From CAVUFH01 sp963740835 (lineage in GTDB: Bacteria > Actinomycetota > Acidimicrobiia > IMCC26256 > PALSA-610): a stretch of DNA of 64,000 bases. Position numbers and translations under genes: made by a program. Under the pieces are notes generated by a model. It saw nothing but the letters and a program-made list of their open reading frames with translations, was not told the DNA's origin and made no database searches. The stretch lies in NCBI GenBank assembly GCA_963740835.1, contig CAVUFH010000002.1, positions 992,001-1,056,000 on the forward strand. Direction: 5' to 3'. Positions 7,789 through 16,540 of the stretch are shown piece by piece. Position 1 is the stretch's first letter. Every line of letters begins with the position of its first letter.

Positions 7789-8529
7789 CTAGATGCGCAC
7801 ACCGGTCCGGTGTACGCCTTCCGTCCACTGAGGATCGGCGATCGGGCTTTCCGTCCTGAAACCCTTCCACGCGCAGTAGATGCCGAGCGAGAGCTCCCAC
7901 GCGGCTTCCGGCAGTGTCAGCAAGCCAGAAGGTCCCTGTCCGTTCTTGTAGACGCCTATCAGCATCATCACGAACGAGAGGATCAGCAAGGGACCACCGA
8001 TGAGACCCAACAGCGCCATGCGAGGCGGTACAAGCGCGGATCGGTACATCAAGTAGCCGAGCATGATGCCGTTCCCGATCCCAGCGACGAGTCCGGGCCC
8101 CCACAGAAAAGCCCAGTCGTAGGTGTGCACCAGGGAATTGCCTTGGGTTCCGAGCGCCGTCGCTCCGATGGCATTGGCTCCGCCCAACGCATCAGCCACG
8201 TTCACGACAGAGATGATGCTCATAAGGCCGATCGCGGCGAAGACGGACTCCATGATGCGAGCGCAGACGTACCCGAGTGAGACGGTCTCGCTCTGCCGCC
8301 TGACGAGCGGATAGATGACGACCGCGGTTCCGATCTGGGTGACGATGAGTCCGAACTCGAGGATCGCGCCCAGCTTCAGGCTCGCGTGGTTTACATCCCC
8401 GGGGACGAAGCGCATGTCGGACCAGCTCGCGCCCACTCCGTGAATGAAGAGAAGCCGAGCGGGGATGCTCGTAATGAATGTGCCGATGAACAGCCAGCCG
8501 AAGATCTTTCCCGTTCTGCGTACGTCCAC
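7789..8529 (-). CDS. DUF4386-type membrane protein
   Basis: A 246-residue integral membrane protein with about six hydrophobic segments: around residues 8-30, 52-74, 88-112, 140-165, 170-193 and a weaker last one. The pattern, with GKIFGWLFIGTFITSIPA at the start, resembles DUF4386, a family of unknown function. It starts at GTG 8529 with a GAGGAAAGGGG ribosome site. The last 30 residues are a soluble tail. No clear operon partner. Confidence 0.7.
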   Translation of the reverse strand: MDVRRTGKIFGWLFIGTFITSIPARLLFIHGVGASWSDMRFVPGDVNHASLKLGAILEFGLIVTQIGTAVVIYPLVRRQSETVSLGYVCARIMESVFAAIGLMSIISVVNVADALGGANAIGATALGTQGNSLVHTYDWAFLWGPGLVAGIGNGIMLGYLMYRSALVPPRMALLGLIGGPLLILSFVMMLIGVYKNGQGPSGLLTLPEAAWELSLGIYCAWKGFRTESPIADPQWTEGVHRTGVRI

Positions 8530-9091
8530 CCTGGTTCCCCTTTCCTCAAGGGCAGAAATGAGTACGGGATCCCCGCACAGAAGCCCCGCGATCGTCTATC
8601 TATATCGCCCGCCCGTCACACGCAACGCTCCTGACGTCATCATCCCCGCCGATCGGTGCGAACGCTCGCGTCGTCTCCGCGTTGTGACCGAGGGCTACGA
8701 CACTTCCGAGCAGGCGCTTGCCGGGTGGGCCGCGGCTGCCCGTGCACGAGTCCTGCGAGTCGAGCTGTGCCCCGGTCCGGAGTTCCCGAACGCATCTGGG
8801 TGTGCGTCGATACCGAGCTGTCGCAGCCGATGCGGGCAAGCTGTGAACGCATCGACGGACGGTGGATCGTTGTGTCAGGGATCTCGGACTGACCACACCA
8901 TCTGCCGCGAGGTGCGCGTCGAACTAGGTCGCTCGCGCGCTCCGCGAGCACGCCAATCGCAGTAAGCACGAGCCCGAGCATCATCAGATGACCCCGCATC
9001 GCTGCCAGTGAGCGAACAGGGCCACCGCGAACGCCGCGTCGCCGAGCCGGGCCGGCGCCCCTCACTACTTCTCAGGCAAGCGAGGCCGCGT
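8530..9091. other. Gene-poor stretch, possible gene remnants
   Basis: No convincing gene in these 562 bases. On the minus strand an ATG at 8999 opens MRGHLMMLGLVLTAIGVLAE, which looks like a membrane segment, but the frame then runs into low-quality sequence to 8640. On the plus strand a frame ending at 8892 closes with a protein-like tail (CERIDGRWIVVSGISD) and no credible start. These may be fragments of lost genes. No tRNA, strong hairpin or insertion-sequence end was seen. Confidence 0.4.
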
Positions 9092-10095
9092 TCACGACGC
9101 GGGGACCGGGAATCGGATGTACTCGTCGATCAGGAGGCGGCCGAGGTCGGCGTCGCGCGGGACGTCACCCTCCACCCGTCCGCGTGCGCGCAGGTCGGCG
9201 ACGAGTGTGTCGACGATGCGGTCGACGGTGAGATCTTCGCGGTGGTCGCGCCACGCGTCTCGTTCGCGCGCGTCGGCGAAGCAGTACGCCTTCCACGACA
9301 CGGAGAACCGCAGCTCGGACCACTGGTAGCTGGTCACTTCCGCGCCTTCGGCGTCGTGTACGAGCCACGAGCTGCCGCCGGCGTGGTCGAGTGTCATGCC
9401 CGGTCGCAGGCGCGGCAGATCGGCCGCCGCGAGATCGGAGATGCGCTCCACACCGTGGAACACGGTGTCGGTGTCGAGCACCATCGCGGTGTTGTAACGG
9501 ACATCGTGCGAACGGGACGGACCGGCCGGACCGTCGGGCCAGTACGCGAGTGCGCCCCCGTCGCAGTCGTGGAACCACGCGATGGCGGTCGCGATCGGCA
9601 TGCGGTACTCGTCGAAGCAACCCGAGTGCAGCATGACGACGAGCAGCCACTGCGGTACGAGCTTCCGGTTGGCACCGCGGAACTCGGGCACGTCGGTATG
9701 CACCGCGAGCTCCTGGCCCGGCACCATCAGGTTCGCGTACGCGATCGCGGGCTCGATGACGGGGCGGCCATGGACGGCCCGGGCCGCCTCGACGAATGCC
9801 TCCTGGTACAGGAACGGTTCGATGCCGGCGATGCGGATCTCGTTGCCGTACGCGTACTCCTCTCGGAAGTAGCTGGTGCGGACCGCGAGCGCGGACACCG
9901 GTTCGGTCGCGCGGCGAGGCCACCGGTCCGCAGGAAGTTCGCGAGCGCGTCCTGGCGCTGGGCCAGACCTTGACCGATGTCGGTCTCGATGCGTTCGTGC
10001 TCGAGGTACATGCGGTACCGGCCGAAGCGTGCGCACAGATCGACCATCGCGGCGGCACCGGCCGTGTCGAACAGTGGATCGAGGTCGACGATCAC
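9092..10095 (-). CDS. 2-oxoglutarate/Fe(II)-type oxygenase, interrupted by an apparent 1-base deletion near 9915
   Basis: A probable non-heme iron dioxygenase of about 334 residues in two frames. The first (GTG 10095) gives VIVDLDPLFDTAGAAAMVDL to LANFLRTGG; the second resumes at about 9910 with EPVSALAVRTSYFREEYAYG and runs to 9092. HTDVPEF supplies the HxD iron ligands and VFHGVERIS the distal His, with a downstream Arg for the co-substrate. One lost base in the gc tract at about 9905-9925 restores the protein. The start overlaps the stop of the 73-residue gene upstream (GTGA), so the two are coupled. Prolyl-hydroxylase-like fold; substrate unknown. Confidence 0.7.
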
Positions 10096-10313
10096 CGGCG
10101 CCGCCGCCTCGACCGTTCTTCCCGCATGATCTCGTCGAAGCGCTCCCATCGCACGTGGATGGCTTGCGGTGAGTGGCCGGGTATCCAGGCGACGGAGCCC
10201 TTGCTGACGAGCAGCTCGCCCAGCTTCTGCCCATCGCTGCGCACGACGAACCGTACGTCGCTGTTCAACACGACCTTGGGCGGGATCTCGATCTCGATGT
10301 CGTGACGGGCCAA
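10092..10313 (-). CDS. Small hypothetical protein coupled to the oxygenase, 73 aa
   Basis: A 73-residue beta-rich protein (HDIEIEIPPKVVLNSDVRFV, then DGQKLGELLVSKGSVAWIPG) with a basic C-terminus RSRRRRR. I chose TTG 10313 because GGGAGG lies five bases upstream; TTG 10331 is the alternative. Its stop overlaps the oxygenase start by one codon position (GTGA), so they are translated together. No family recognised; an accessory role to the oxygenase is inference. Confidence 0.6.
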   Translation of the reverse strand: MARHDIEIEIPPKVVLNSDVRFVVRSDGQKLGELLVSKGSVAWIPGHSPQAIHVRWERFDEIMREERSRRRRR

Positions 10314-10381
10314 CGTGTCCTCCCGCGTCAAAACGGGCCGGTGCTCGACGCAACCCTAACCACGTTCGTAGCCTGCAGCCC

Positions 10382-11275
10382 GTGAGCACGACCTTCGAGA
10401 GCTTCGACAAGTGGCGCGCGCGCGGCGAGGTGCTCGACCTCGACGCGGGCCCGACGTTCACCGTCGACATCCCCGCGACGATCGACACAGACGAACCACC
10501 GATGTTCGTCCTGCACGGCTTCCCGACGTGTTCGTACGACTGGTGGGCGGTGGTACCCGCGTTCGCTCGCGATCGTCGCGTCGTGCTGTTCGACTTCGTC
10601 GGATTCGGCCTTTCGCACAAGCCCGACCTCCGGTACGGCATCCGCCGCTACGCCGATCAAGCCGTCGAGGTCGCGCGGGCAATGGAGCTCGAGCGGGTCG
10701 TGCTCGTCACCCACGACATGGGCGACACGGTCGGCGGCGAGCTGCTCGCCCGCGATCTCGAAGGGACGTTGCCCTTCGCCGTCGAGCAGCGCGTGCTCAC
10801 GAACGGGAGCATCTACATCGGGATGGCCCATCTCTCGACCGGCCAGGAATTCCTCCTCGCGCTCGACGACGAGCGCGCGGATGTCGGCGGCAGCGGGGAA
10901 CACCGCGGTTCGGGCTTCAAGCAGGGCATCGCGGCCACGTTCAGCCCCGGGCACCCGGCGTCGGAGGCCGAGCTCGACGCGCAGTGGCAGTTCGCGTCGC
11001 ATGAGGACGGGCACACCTTGCTCCCGCGCACGATCCGCTACATCGAGGACCGGCGCGCGGAGGAGGAACGGTTCACCGGTGCGATCGAACGGCATCCGTC
11101 ACCGCTCGGTGTGGTGTGGGGTGCCCTCGATCCGATCGCGGTGTACGACATGACCGCCCGGCTGCTCACGGCGCGCCCGGACGCGACGCTGATCACCCTC
11201 GAGGGTGTCGGCCACTACCCGATGGTCGAGGATCCCGACGGATTCGCGACCGCCGTGCTCGACTTGCTCAACTGA
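10382..11275 (+). CDS. Haloalkane-dehalogenase-like alpha/beta hydrolase
   Basis: A 297-residue alpha/beta hydrolase. HGFPTCSYDW at about 45-54 gives the HGFP loop, VTHDMGD places an Asp nucleophile at 112, VVWGALDPIA holds the probable acid and GVGHYPMVEDP the catalytic His. An Asp nucleophile means a dehalogenase/epoxide-hydrolase type enzyme rather than a serine esterase. The halide-stabilising Trp usual after the nucleophile (HDW) is Met here, so dehalogenase activity is doubtful. Starts at GTG 10382, divergent from the oxygenase pair with 68 bases between. Confidence 0.82.
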   Translation: MSTTFESFDKWRARGEVLDLDAGPTFTVDIPATIDTDEPPMFVLHGFPTCSYDWWAVVPAFARDRRVVLFDFVGFGLSHKPDLRYGIRRYADQAVEVARAMELERVVLVTHDMGDTVGGELLARDLEGTLPFAVEQRVLTNGSIYIGMAHLSTGQEFLLALDDERADVGGSGEHRGSGFKQGIAATFSPGHPASEAELDAQWQFASHEDGHTLLPRTIRYIEDRRAEEERFTGAIERHPSPLGVVWGALDPIAVYDMTARLLTARPDATLITLEGVGHYPMVEDPDGFATAVLDLLN

Positions 11276-11314
11276 TCCGCTCTCGGCATCCGCCCACCCA
11301 CTCCACGAGGCCTC

Positions 11315-11818
11315 ATGCACTTCACGACCGAGCACCGCTTCCCCGGCGTGCCCACGCGCGTCGCCGCGCTGATGGTCGATCCCGAGTTCGAAGGTGCGGT
11401 ACAGCTGCCGGATCTCTCGTCGCCGGAAGTCGTCGAGCACGACGCGGACGGAAGCGCACACATTCTCAAGTTGCGCTACGAGTACATCGGTCAGCTCGAC
11501 CCGATGGCGAAGCGCCTGCTCGCGGGGCGGCAGCTCGCGCTGGTGCAGACCGTACGCATCGATCCCGACACCGCACTCGGCACGCTGACGATCGAATTCG
11601 AAGCCGACCCCGGCCGGCTGCACGGCAACGTGCAGATCACACTCACCGCGGATCGCGCGGGCGACGCTGACGCAAGCGTGCGCGCACTTGACGGTGATTT
11701 CGTGGTGAAGGTGCCGGTGGTCGGCAGTACCATCGAGCGCAAGTTGCTGCCGGGCATCCTCACGCGCCTCGACGTGGAGGCCGACGCCCTCGCGGCGCAT
11801 CTGCGCGCCAACGGTTGA
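11315..11818 (+). CDS. DUF2505-family protein
   Basis: A 167-residue soluble protein of the actinobacterial DUF2505 family, which has an SRPBCC/START-like ligand-binding look. It opens FTTEHRFPGVPTRVAALMVD and has alternating strands ending in VPVVGSTIERKLLPGILTRL and a C-terminal helix, the normal layout and length of the family. No enzymatic residues can be named. It lies 39 bases after the hydrolase and 19 before FabD on the same strand, a possible three-gene unit. Confidence 0.75.
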   Translation: MHFTTEHRFPGVPTRVAALMVDPEFEGAVQLPDLSSPEVVEHDADGSAHILKLRYEYIGQLDPMAKRLLAGRQLALVQTVRIDPDTALGTLTIEFEADPGRLHGNVQITLTADRAGDADASVRALDGDFVVKVPVVGSTIERKLLPGILTRLDVEADALAAHLRANG

Positions 11819-11837
11819 CGCGCGCTACGTTCCGCGC

Positions 11838-12751
11838 ATGGACCCGCAGGACAACCGCGTCGGGCTCCTGTTCTCCGGACAGGGTTCGCAGAAGTCGGGC
11901 ATGGGCGAGCCGTGGCAACACGTGGATGCGTGGTCGCTCGTCCCCGTGATCTCGACCGTGTCGGGGCACGACGTCGCGGATCTGCTGCTCCACGCGGACG
12001 ACGACACGCTGCGGCGCACCGATCGCGCACAGATCGCGACCTTCGCACTCGAGCTGGTGGCGCACGCGTTCTTCGTCGCGCAGGATCCGCGCGGCGGCTC
12101 GTCGGTGCCTACGCGGGGCACAGCCTCGGCGAGTACGCCGCGCTCACCGCGGCCGGCATCCTCGAGGTCGAGGCGGCAACTGTGTTGGTTGCCGCGCGCG
12201 GCACGGCGATGCTCGCGGCCGCGGAAGCCGAGCCCGGCACGATGGTCGCGGTGGTCGGCGCGCCGACCGACGCGGTCGCGGCCGCGCTCGCGCCGCTCGA
12301 AGCCAACGGGAACCGCGTGTGGATCGCCAACTACAACGCGCCCGACCAGACCGTCGTCGCGGGCGACCACGACGGCATCGAAGCCGCCAAGGGCGCGGCC
12401 GGCGCGGTCGGCAAGGTCGTGGCCCTGCCGGTCGGCGGCGCGTTCCACTCCCCGCTCATGGCGGCCGCCGAGGTCCCCCTGCTGCGCGCGCTCCAAGGGG
12501 CGACGTTCTCGCCGGGCACCGGCCCGGTGGTGGCCAACGTCGACGCCGTCGCGCACCCGGGCGGTCCCGAATGGGTCGACCTGCTGGCCCGGCAACTGAC
12601 CGCGCCGGTGCGCTGGACCGACTCGGTGCGGACGCTCATCGACGTGTGCGGGTGCCGGGAGTTCGTCGAGATCGGACCCGGCAACACACTGTCGAACCTG
12701 ATGAAGCGCATCGATCGCGGGACACCGACCGGCCGGGTGACGCCGGCCTGA
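11838..12751 (+). CDS. fabD: Malonyl-CoA:ACP transacylase, interrupted by an apparent 1-base deletion near 12100
   Basis: FabD moves malonyl from CoA to acyl carrier protein for fatty acid or polyketide synthesis. The N-terminus GLLFSGQGSQKSGMG is read from ATG 11838; the catalytic GHSLGEYAAL (nucleophile Ser) and all that follows are in the next frame from about 12100 to 12751. Also present are ALPVGGAFHSPLM with the catalytic His and EIGPGNTLSNLMKR. One missing base near 12095-12106 rejoins a protein of about 305 residues, the family norm. No ACP, FabH or FabF gene is nearby, so it is a stand-alone copy, possibly a second FabD. Confidence 0.82.
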
Positions 12752-12824
12752 GCCGCCATCCGCGTCTGCGGCCCGGATCCTGAGTACGTTCTGACCGTTC
12801 TCGACCCCTTTGGAAGGAGAGTCC

Positions 12825-13007
12825 GTGATCCGCGGTCTGCTCATCCTCATCGTCGTGTTCTTCATCGCCACGTTCCCGTCGACCTGGCTGCTCATGCTCT
12901 TCCTGGGCAACGTCGGGGCCAACGTGTCCTACTGGGGTGCGCTCCCGCTCGGCATCCTCGTCTCGCTCCTTGTCGGGGGCGCGACCTCGCAGTTCGATCG
13001 TCCATAA
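12825..13007 (+). CDS. Small two-helix membrane protein, 60 aa
   Basis: A 60-residue hydrophobic protein with two transmembrane segments (about 2-25 and 32-52) and a short polar tail QFDRP. GTG 12825 is preceded by AAGGAGAG, an excellent ribosome site, which supports it as a true gene. Function unknown. Its stop codon lies inside the left half of the inverted repeat upstream of the tetR gene. Confidence 0.65.
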   Translation: MIRGLLILIVVFFIATFPSTWLLMLFLGNVGANVSYWGALPLGILVSLLVGGATSQFDRP

Positions 13008-13038
13008 CCTCTTGCATATCCTATAGGTCGTAGGTTAT
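13004..13038. promoter_or_regulatory. AT-rich inverted repeat, likely operator/promoter of the TetR gene
   Basis: Between the small membrane gene and the TetR start at 13049 lies an island of A/T unusual for this DNA. It has arms ataacct (13004-13010) and aggttat (13032-13038) separated by 21 bases, with a cctatagg palindrome inside. A dyad immediately before a TetR gene usually binds its own product; exact -35/-10 boxes are not certain. Confidence 0.55.
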
Positions 13039-13048
13039 CCTCCCGGGT

Positions 13049-13714
13049 GTGAAGCCCGAGCCGACGACTGCAGCACCACCGCTCGACCGCCGGCAACGGC
13101 GGCGGCAGGAGACGATCGACGAGATCCTCCGGCTCGCCCTCGCCCAGATGGCGGACGTCGGTGTGGGCGCGCTGTCGCTCTCGACGGTCGCGCGCGAGAT
13201 GGGGATCCGGCCGCCCTCGCTCTACCAGTACTTCCCGTCGCGACTCGCGGTCTACGACGAGCTGTTCCGCCGGGGCAACGAGGAGCTGAACGCGTTCGTG
13301 GCGGAAGCCGGGGCCGGGATCGCGGAGCCGATCGCGCGGCTGCGTGCCGGGACCACGGCCTTCACGCGCTGGAGCGTCGAGCACCCGGTGATCGCGCAGC
13401 TCATGTTCTGGCGGCCGGTTCCCGGGTTCCAGCCGTCGCCCGAGAGCTTCGCGCCCGCGCTCGCGCAGGTGGACCTCATGCGAGACCTCATCCGCGAAGC
13501 GGTGGCAGCCGGCGCGCTCACGCCCGCCGCCGCGACCGACGACGGGTTCGCACTCTTCACGGTCTGGGTGAGTGGTGTCGTCAGTCAGCAGATGGCCAAC
13601 GAGCCCGACGCGGCATTCGAATCCGGCCGCTTCACGCGCCTCTTCGACCGTGCCTTCGACACGTACGTGCTCGCGTTCACACCCGAGCCCGCCGCGAAGG
13701 GTCGGCGGTCATGA
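13049..13714 (+). CDS. TetR-family transcriptional regulator
   Basis: A 221-residue repressor-type regulator. The N-terminal helix-turn-helix spans about 20-68, with the family recognition pattern REMGIRPPSLYQYFPSRLAVYDELF. The C-terminal helical domain would bind an unknown ligand and dimerise; its TetR_C-like stretch contains RWSVEHPVIAQLMFWRPVP. Starts at GTG 13049 just after an inverted repeat that is probably its operator. The stop overlaps the next gene (ATGA), so it is co-transcribed with the MDMPI and metallo-hydrolase genes it may control. Confidence 0.88.
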   Translation: MKPEPTTAAPPLDRRQRRRQETIDEILRLALAQMADVGVGALSLSTVAREMGIRPPSLYQYFPSRLAVYDELFRRGNEELNAFVAEAGAGIAEPIARLRAGTTAFTRWSVEHPVIAQLMFWRPVPGFQPSPESFAPALAQVDLMRDLIREAVAAGALTPAAATDDGFALFTVWVSGVVSQQMANEPDAAFESGRFTRLFDRAFDTYVLAFTPEPAAKGRRS

Positions 13715-14571
13715 TCGGGCCGGCGGTCGCGCGTCCCCGTGAGCTCGCACCGACCGGCCGCGCCGATGCGCTGCGACTGCTGCGCGCGGAAGCCGCCGCG
13801 TGGAACGCCGTGCTCGTCAGGTTCACGCCGGAAGACTGGAACGCACCGACCGTGTGCGACCGCTGGTCGGTGCGCGACATCGTCGGTCACCTCGACGGCC
13901 ACGCCGAAGAGATCCTGCGGCCGTGGCTCTTCCCGTTGCGTGACCGCATCGGCGCGCGGCGCCACCCCGAGCTCGCACGCCTCGATGCCCACATGGAAGC
14001 GCAAGTCGACGCGCACCGGCGCCATCCGGTCGATGACCTGCGCCGTCAGTTTGCGCGGGACTGGGACCGTGCGATCCGCCGGCTCGCGCGCTATCCCGAA
14101 TTCTTCCGCGCCCGACGCATCGCGACGGGCATCGAGGGGATGGCCTCCCTCACGATCGGCACGCTCGCCGATGTCATCTACCTGCGTGACCTCTGGATGC
14201 ACCGCGACGACATCTGCCGCGCGACCGGACGGGCCGCCGCGCACCAGCCCCACGATGCGGAGGTCGTCGCGCAGGTCATGCGCGACGTCGATTGTGACTT
14301 CTGGTGCGGTCCGGGTGTCGTGCTCGAGCTGACCGGCGCTGCCGCCTCGACCTGGACAATCGGTGCCGAACCATTTGCCACGACAGTGCGGACCGACGCG
14401 CGTCACTTCATGCGTCTGCTCGCAGGCCGCGCGTCGACGCCCGAAGTCGCGTTGGTGCGCGGCGACCCGGCCGTGCGCGACGCGCTCGAGCGCGACGCGC
14501 GTGCCGTTCTAGATCCCCTTGCGATATCTCCTGTCACCGTCCCCTGTCACCATCGTGCTGAGGAGTCTCCA
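13711..14571 (+). CDS. MDMPI/DinB-fold protein (maleylpyruvate-isomerase family), frame open into the next gene
   Basis: About 270 residues with the N-terminal signature of the mycothiol-dependent maleylpyruvate isomerase/DinB family: WNAVLVRFTPEDWNAPTVCD and WSVRDIVGHLDGHAEE, whose His may be a metal ligand. A later part (YLRDLWMHRDDICRATGR) carries two more conserved positions. Such proteins are thiol-linked enzymes or of unknown role. No stop occurs in frame before 15300, so on paper this is a 529-residue fusion with the metallo-hydrolase. But a TAG lies in the adjacent frame near 14511 and the downstream gene has its own ribosome site, so I list two genes and place the boundary at 14571. 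Confidence 0.7.
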
Positions 14572-15300
14572 ATGAAGACCAACGTCGACGAGATCGGCCC
14601 GGACATCTTCCGCTTCTCGACCTTCATCCCCGATGTGGGCCCGACCGGGTTCACGTTCAACCAGTTCCTCGTCCGCGACGAGCAGCCGTTCCTGTTCCAC
14701 ACCGGCATGCGGGGGCTGTTCCCGCTCGTGTCCGACGCGGTGACCGAGGTCGTCCCGCTGGATCAGCTGCGCTGGATCAGCTTCGGCCACGTCGAAGCCG
14801 ACGAGCTCGGCGGGATGAACCAGTTCCTTGCCGCCGCGCCGGGCGCGGAAGTCGTGCACAGCATGCTCGCGTGCATGGTCTCGCTGAACGATCTCGCCGA
14901 CCGCCCGCCGCACCCGGTCCAGGACGGAGACGTGCTCGAGCTCGGCACGAAGCGCATGCGGTTCCTCGCGACCCCCCACGTGCCCCACAACTGGGAGAGC
15001 GGCTTGTGGTTCGAGGAGACGACCAACACGCTTTTCTCCGGCGATGTCATGACGACGCTCGGCGACGGCCCTGCGATCACTTCCGACGATCTCGTCGAAC
15101 CGGCCGGCATGGCGGAGAGCGTCTTCAACCCCACGTCGCTCGGCCCGTCGGTCGGGTCCACGATGCGCCGGCTCGCGGCGCTGCGGCCGGACACGATGGC
15201 GATCATGCACGGCCCGTCGCTCCAGGGCGACTGCGGCGCCGCGCTGCTCGCGCTCGCTGACGAGTACGACGCGCTCACGGCCGTCGCGACGGAGGCCTGA
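14572..15300 (+). CDS. Diiron metallo-beta-lactamase-fold protein (FprA/ODP-like)
   Basis: A 242-residue metallo-beta-lactamase-fold protein like the diiron domain of flavodiiron oxidoreductases. Ligands appear in order as GHVEADE (HxExD), TPHVPHNW, SGDVMTT (bridging Asp) and MHGPS (last His), with near-normal spacing. The flavodoxin half of flavodiiron proteins is absent, so it would need a separate electron donor; an oxygen- or NO-handling role is plausible. ATG 14572 has GAGGAG nine bases upstream. The frame is continuous with the MDMPI gene before it. Part of the TetR-led run. Confidence 0.8.
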   Translation: MKTNVDEIGPDIFRFSTFIPDVGPTGFTFNQFLVRDEQPFLFHTGMRGLFPLVSDAVTEVVPLDQLRWISFGHVEADELGGMNQFLAAAPGAEVVHSMLACMVSLNDLADRPPHPVQDGDVLELGTKRMRFLATPHVPHNWESGLWFEETTNTLFSGDVMTTLGDGPAITSDDLVEPAGMAESVFNPTSLGPSVGSTMRRLAALRPDTMAIMHGPSLQGDCGAALLALADEYDALTAVATEA

Positions 15301-15318
15301 GCGGAACTCGCCCGCGGC

Positions 15319-15852
15319 GTGCCCACAGTTCATCGGCCGACGACTGCGGCGCTGTCCGAGGCCGACATCACGGCGATCCTGCGCCTGCTGGACGATGCCT
15401 TCGCGGGCGAGTTCGACGCGGACGACTGGGAGCACGCGCGCGGCGGCGTGCACGCCGTCGTCGTGGAGGATGAAACGGTTCTCGCGGACGCGGCGGTCGC
15501 GCCCCGCACGATCGAGGTGGACGGGAAGCCGTTCGCGACCGGGTACGTGGAAGCCGTCGCGAGCGCGCCCGCCCGTCAGGGCGAAGGCTTGGCATCGCTC
15601 GCGATGCACGCCATCGGAGAGGTCCTGCGCGCCGAATACGATCTCGGCGCCCTCTCGACCGGCCGGCATGCGTTCTACGCGCGTCTCGGCTGGGAGCGCG
15701 GGCGAGGTCCGACCCACGTCCGTCGTGACGGCACGGCGGTCAGGTCCGCGGAAGATGACGACGGTGTGATGCTGCTGCGCTTCGGGCCGAGCGCGCACGT
15801 CGACCTCGGCGCGCCGATCACTTGCCGGGCGAGAACCGGCGACGACTGGTGA
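15319..15852 (+). CDS. Aminoglycoside 2'-N-acetyltransferase-like protein, AAC(2')-I family
   Basis: A 177-residue GNAT protein whose whole length follows the actinobacterial AAC(2')-I pattern as I remember it: FAGEFDADDWEHARGGVHAV near the start, GYVEAVASAPARQGEGLAS as the acetyl-CoA loop, LGALSTGRHAFYARLGW, GPTHVRRDGT, EDDDGVMLL and a closing CRARTGDDW. Such enzymes acetylate the 2' amine of aminoglycosides, and in mycobacteria they are intrinsic chromosomal genes, often with another physiological role. GTG start at 15319, 18 bases after the previous stop, so it may belong to the TetR unit. Confidence 0.8.
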   Translation: MPTVHRPTTAALSEADITAILRLLDDAFAGEFDADDWEHARGGVHAVVVEDETVLADAAVAPRTIEVDGKPFATGYVEAVASAPARQGEGLASLAMHAIGEVLRAEYDLGALSTGRHAFYARLGWERGRGPTHVRRDGTAVRSAEDDDGVMLLRFGPSAHVDLGAPITCRARTGDDW

Positions 15853-15874
15853 AGCGGCGGCATACTGGCCCGTC

Positions 15875-16540
15875 GTGCCGGACGATCGTGATCCCAGCCC
15901 CATCGAGCGTGACTCCGTCGAGTTCGGGCGCGCCATCGGATTCTTCGACGCGACCTTCGCGATCGCGGCGACGCTGCTCGTCACCACGCTCGTCCCCGTC
16001 GACGCGGCGTGGACCAGCTGGTCGAACTTCTGGTCCACGCTCGACGGGCCGCTCCTCGCGTTCGCGATCTCCTTCTGGCTCGTGACCGCGTACTGGTGGG
16101 GCAATCACCGGTTCGTGGCGACGTTGCGCGGCTTCAGCCCCCGGCTGGTCGTCGTCAGCCTCGTCTTCCTCGCGTTCGTCGTCCTCGTCCCGTTCTCGAC
16201 GCGCGGGTTCGGCACGACCAATTCTTCGTCCGAGGTCACAACCGTTGTCTATGCGATCAACGTCGCGCTGGTCTCGGCGATGGCGACGGTGCTCCCCTGG
16301 TTCGCGCGCGCCGATGACTTGTTCCTCGTGCGACCCTCGCTCGCGGAGCTCCGCGTCCGCAGCCTCGATCGGCTGACGCCGACGGTCGTGTTCCTCGTTT
16401 CGATCCCCATTGCCTTGTTCGGCGCACCGTCCGCGGCGCGCTACTTCTGGTTGGCGCTGATCCCGCTGGGCCACTTCGGGGGCAACTGGTGCCGCGCGCG
16501 CATCGTTGCGCTCCAGGCAGTCGACGATCTCAGCGCATGA
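15875..16540 (+). CDS. TMEM175/DUF1211-family membrane protein
   Basis: A 221-residue membrane protein with five to six hydrophobic helices. The first helix carries RAIGFFDATFAIAATLLVTT, matching the FSDAVFAIAITLL signature of the TMEM175 (DUF1211) family, whose members include potassium channels. The helix-1 Ser-Asp of the signature is Phe-Asp here. A single six-helix unit is typical of bacterial members, which would assemble as tetramers. GTG start at 15875. The 3' end overlaps the convergent membrane gene by 11 bases. Confidence 0.78.
   Translation: MPDDRDPSPIERDSVEFGRAIGFFDATFAIAATLLVTTLVPVDAAWTSWSNFWSTLDGPLLAFAISFWLVTAYWWGNHRFVATLRGFSPRLVVVSLVFLAFVVLVPFSTRGFGTTNSSSEVTTVVYAINVALVSAMATVLPWFARADDLFLVRPSLAELRVRSLDRLTPTVVFLVSIPIALFGAPSAARYFWLALIPLGHFGGNWCRARIVALQAVDDLSA

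Noticed and set aside
8640..8999. Minus-strand frame starting with a hydrophobic stretch (RGHLMMLGLVLTAIG)
   Set aside because: Only the first 30 residues look protein-like; the rest is Arg/Ser-rich and low quality, so I treat it as possible debris, not a gene.
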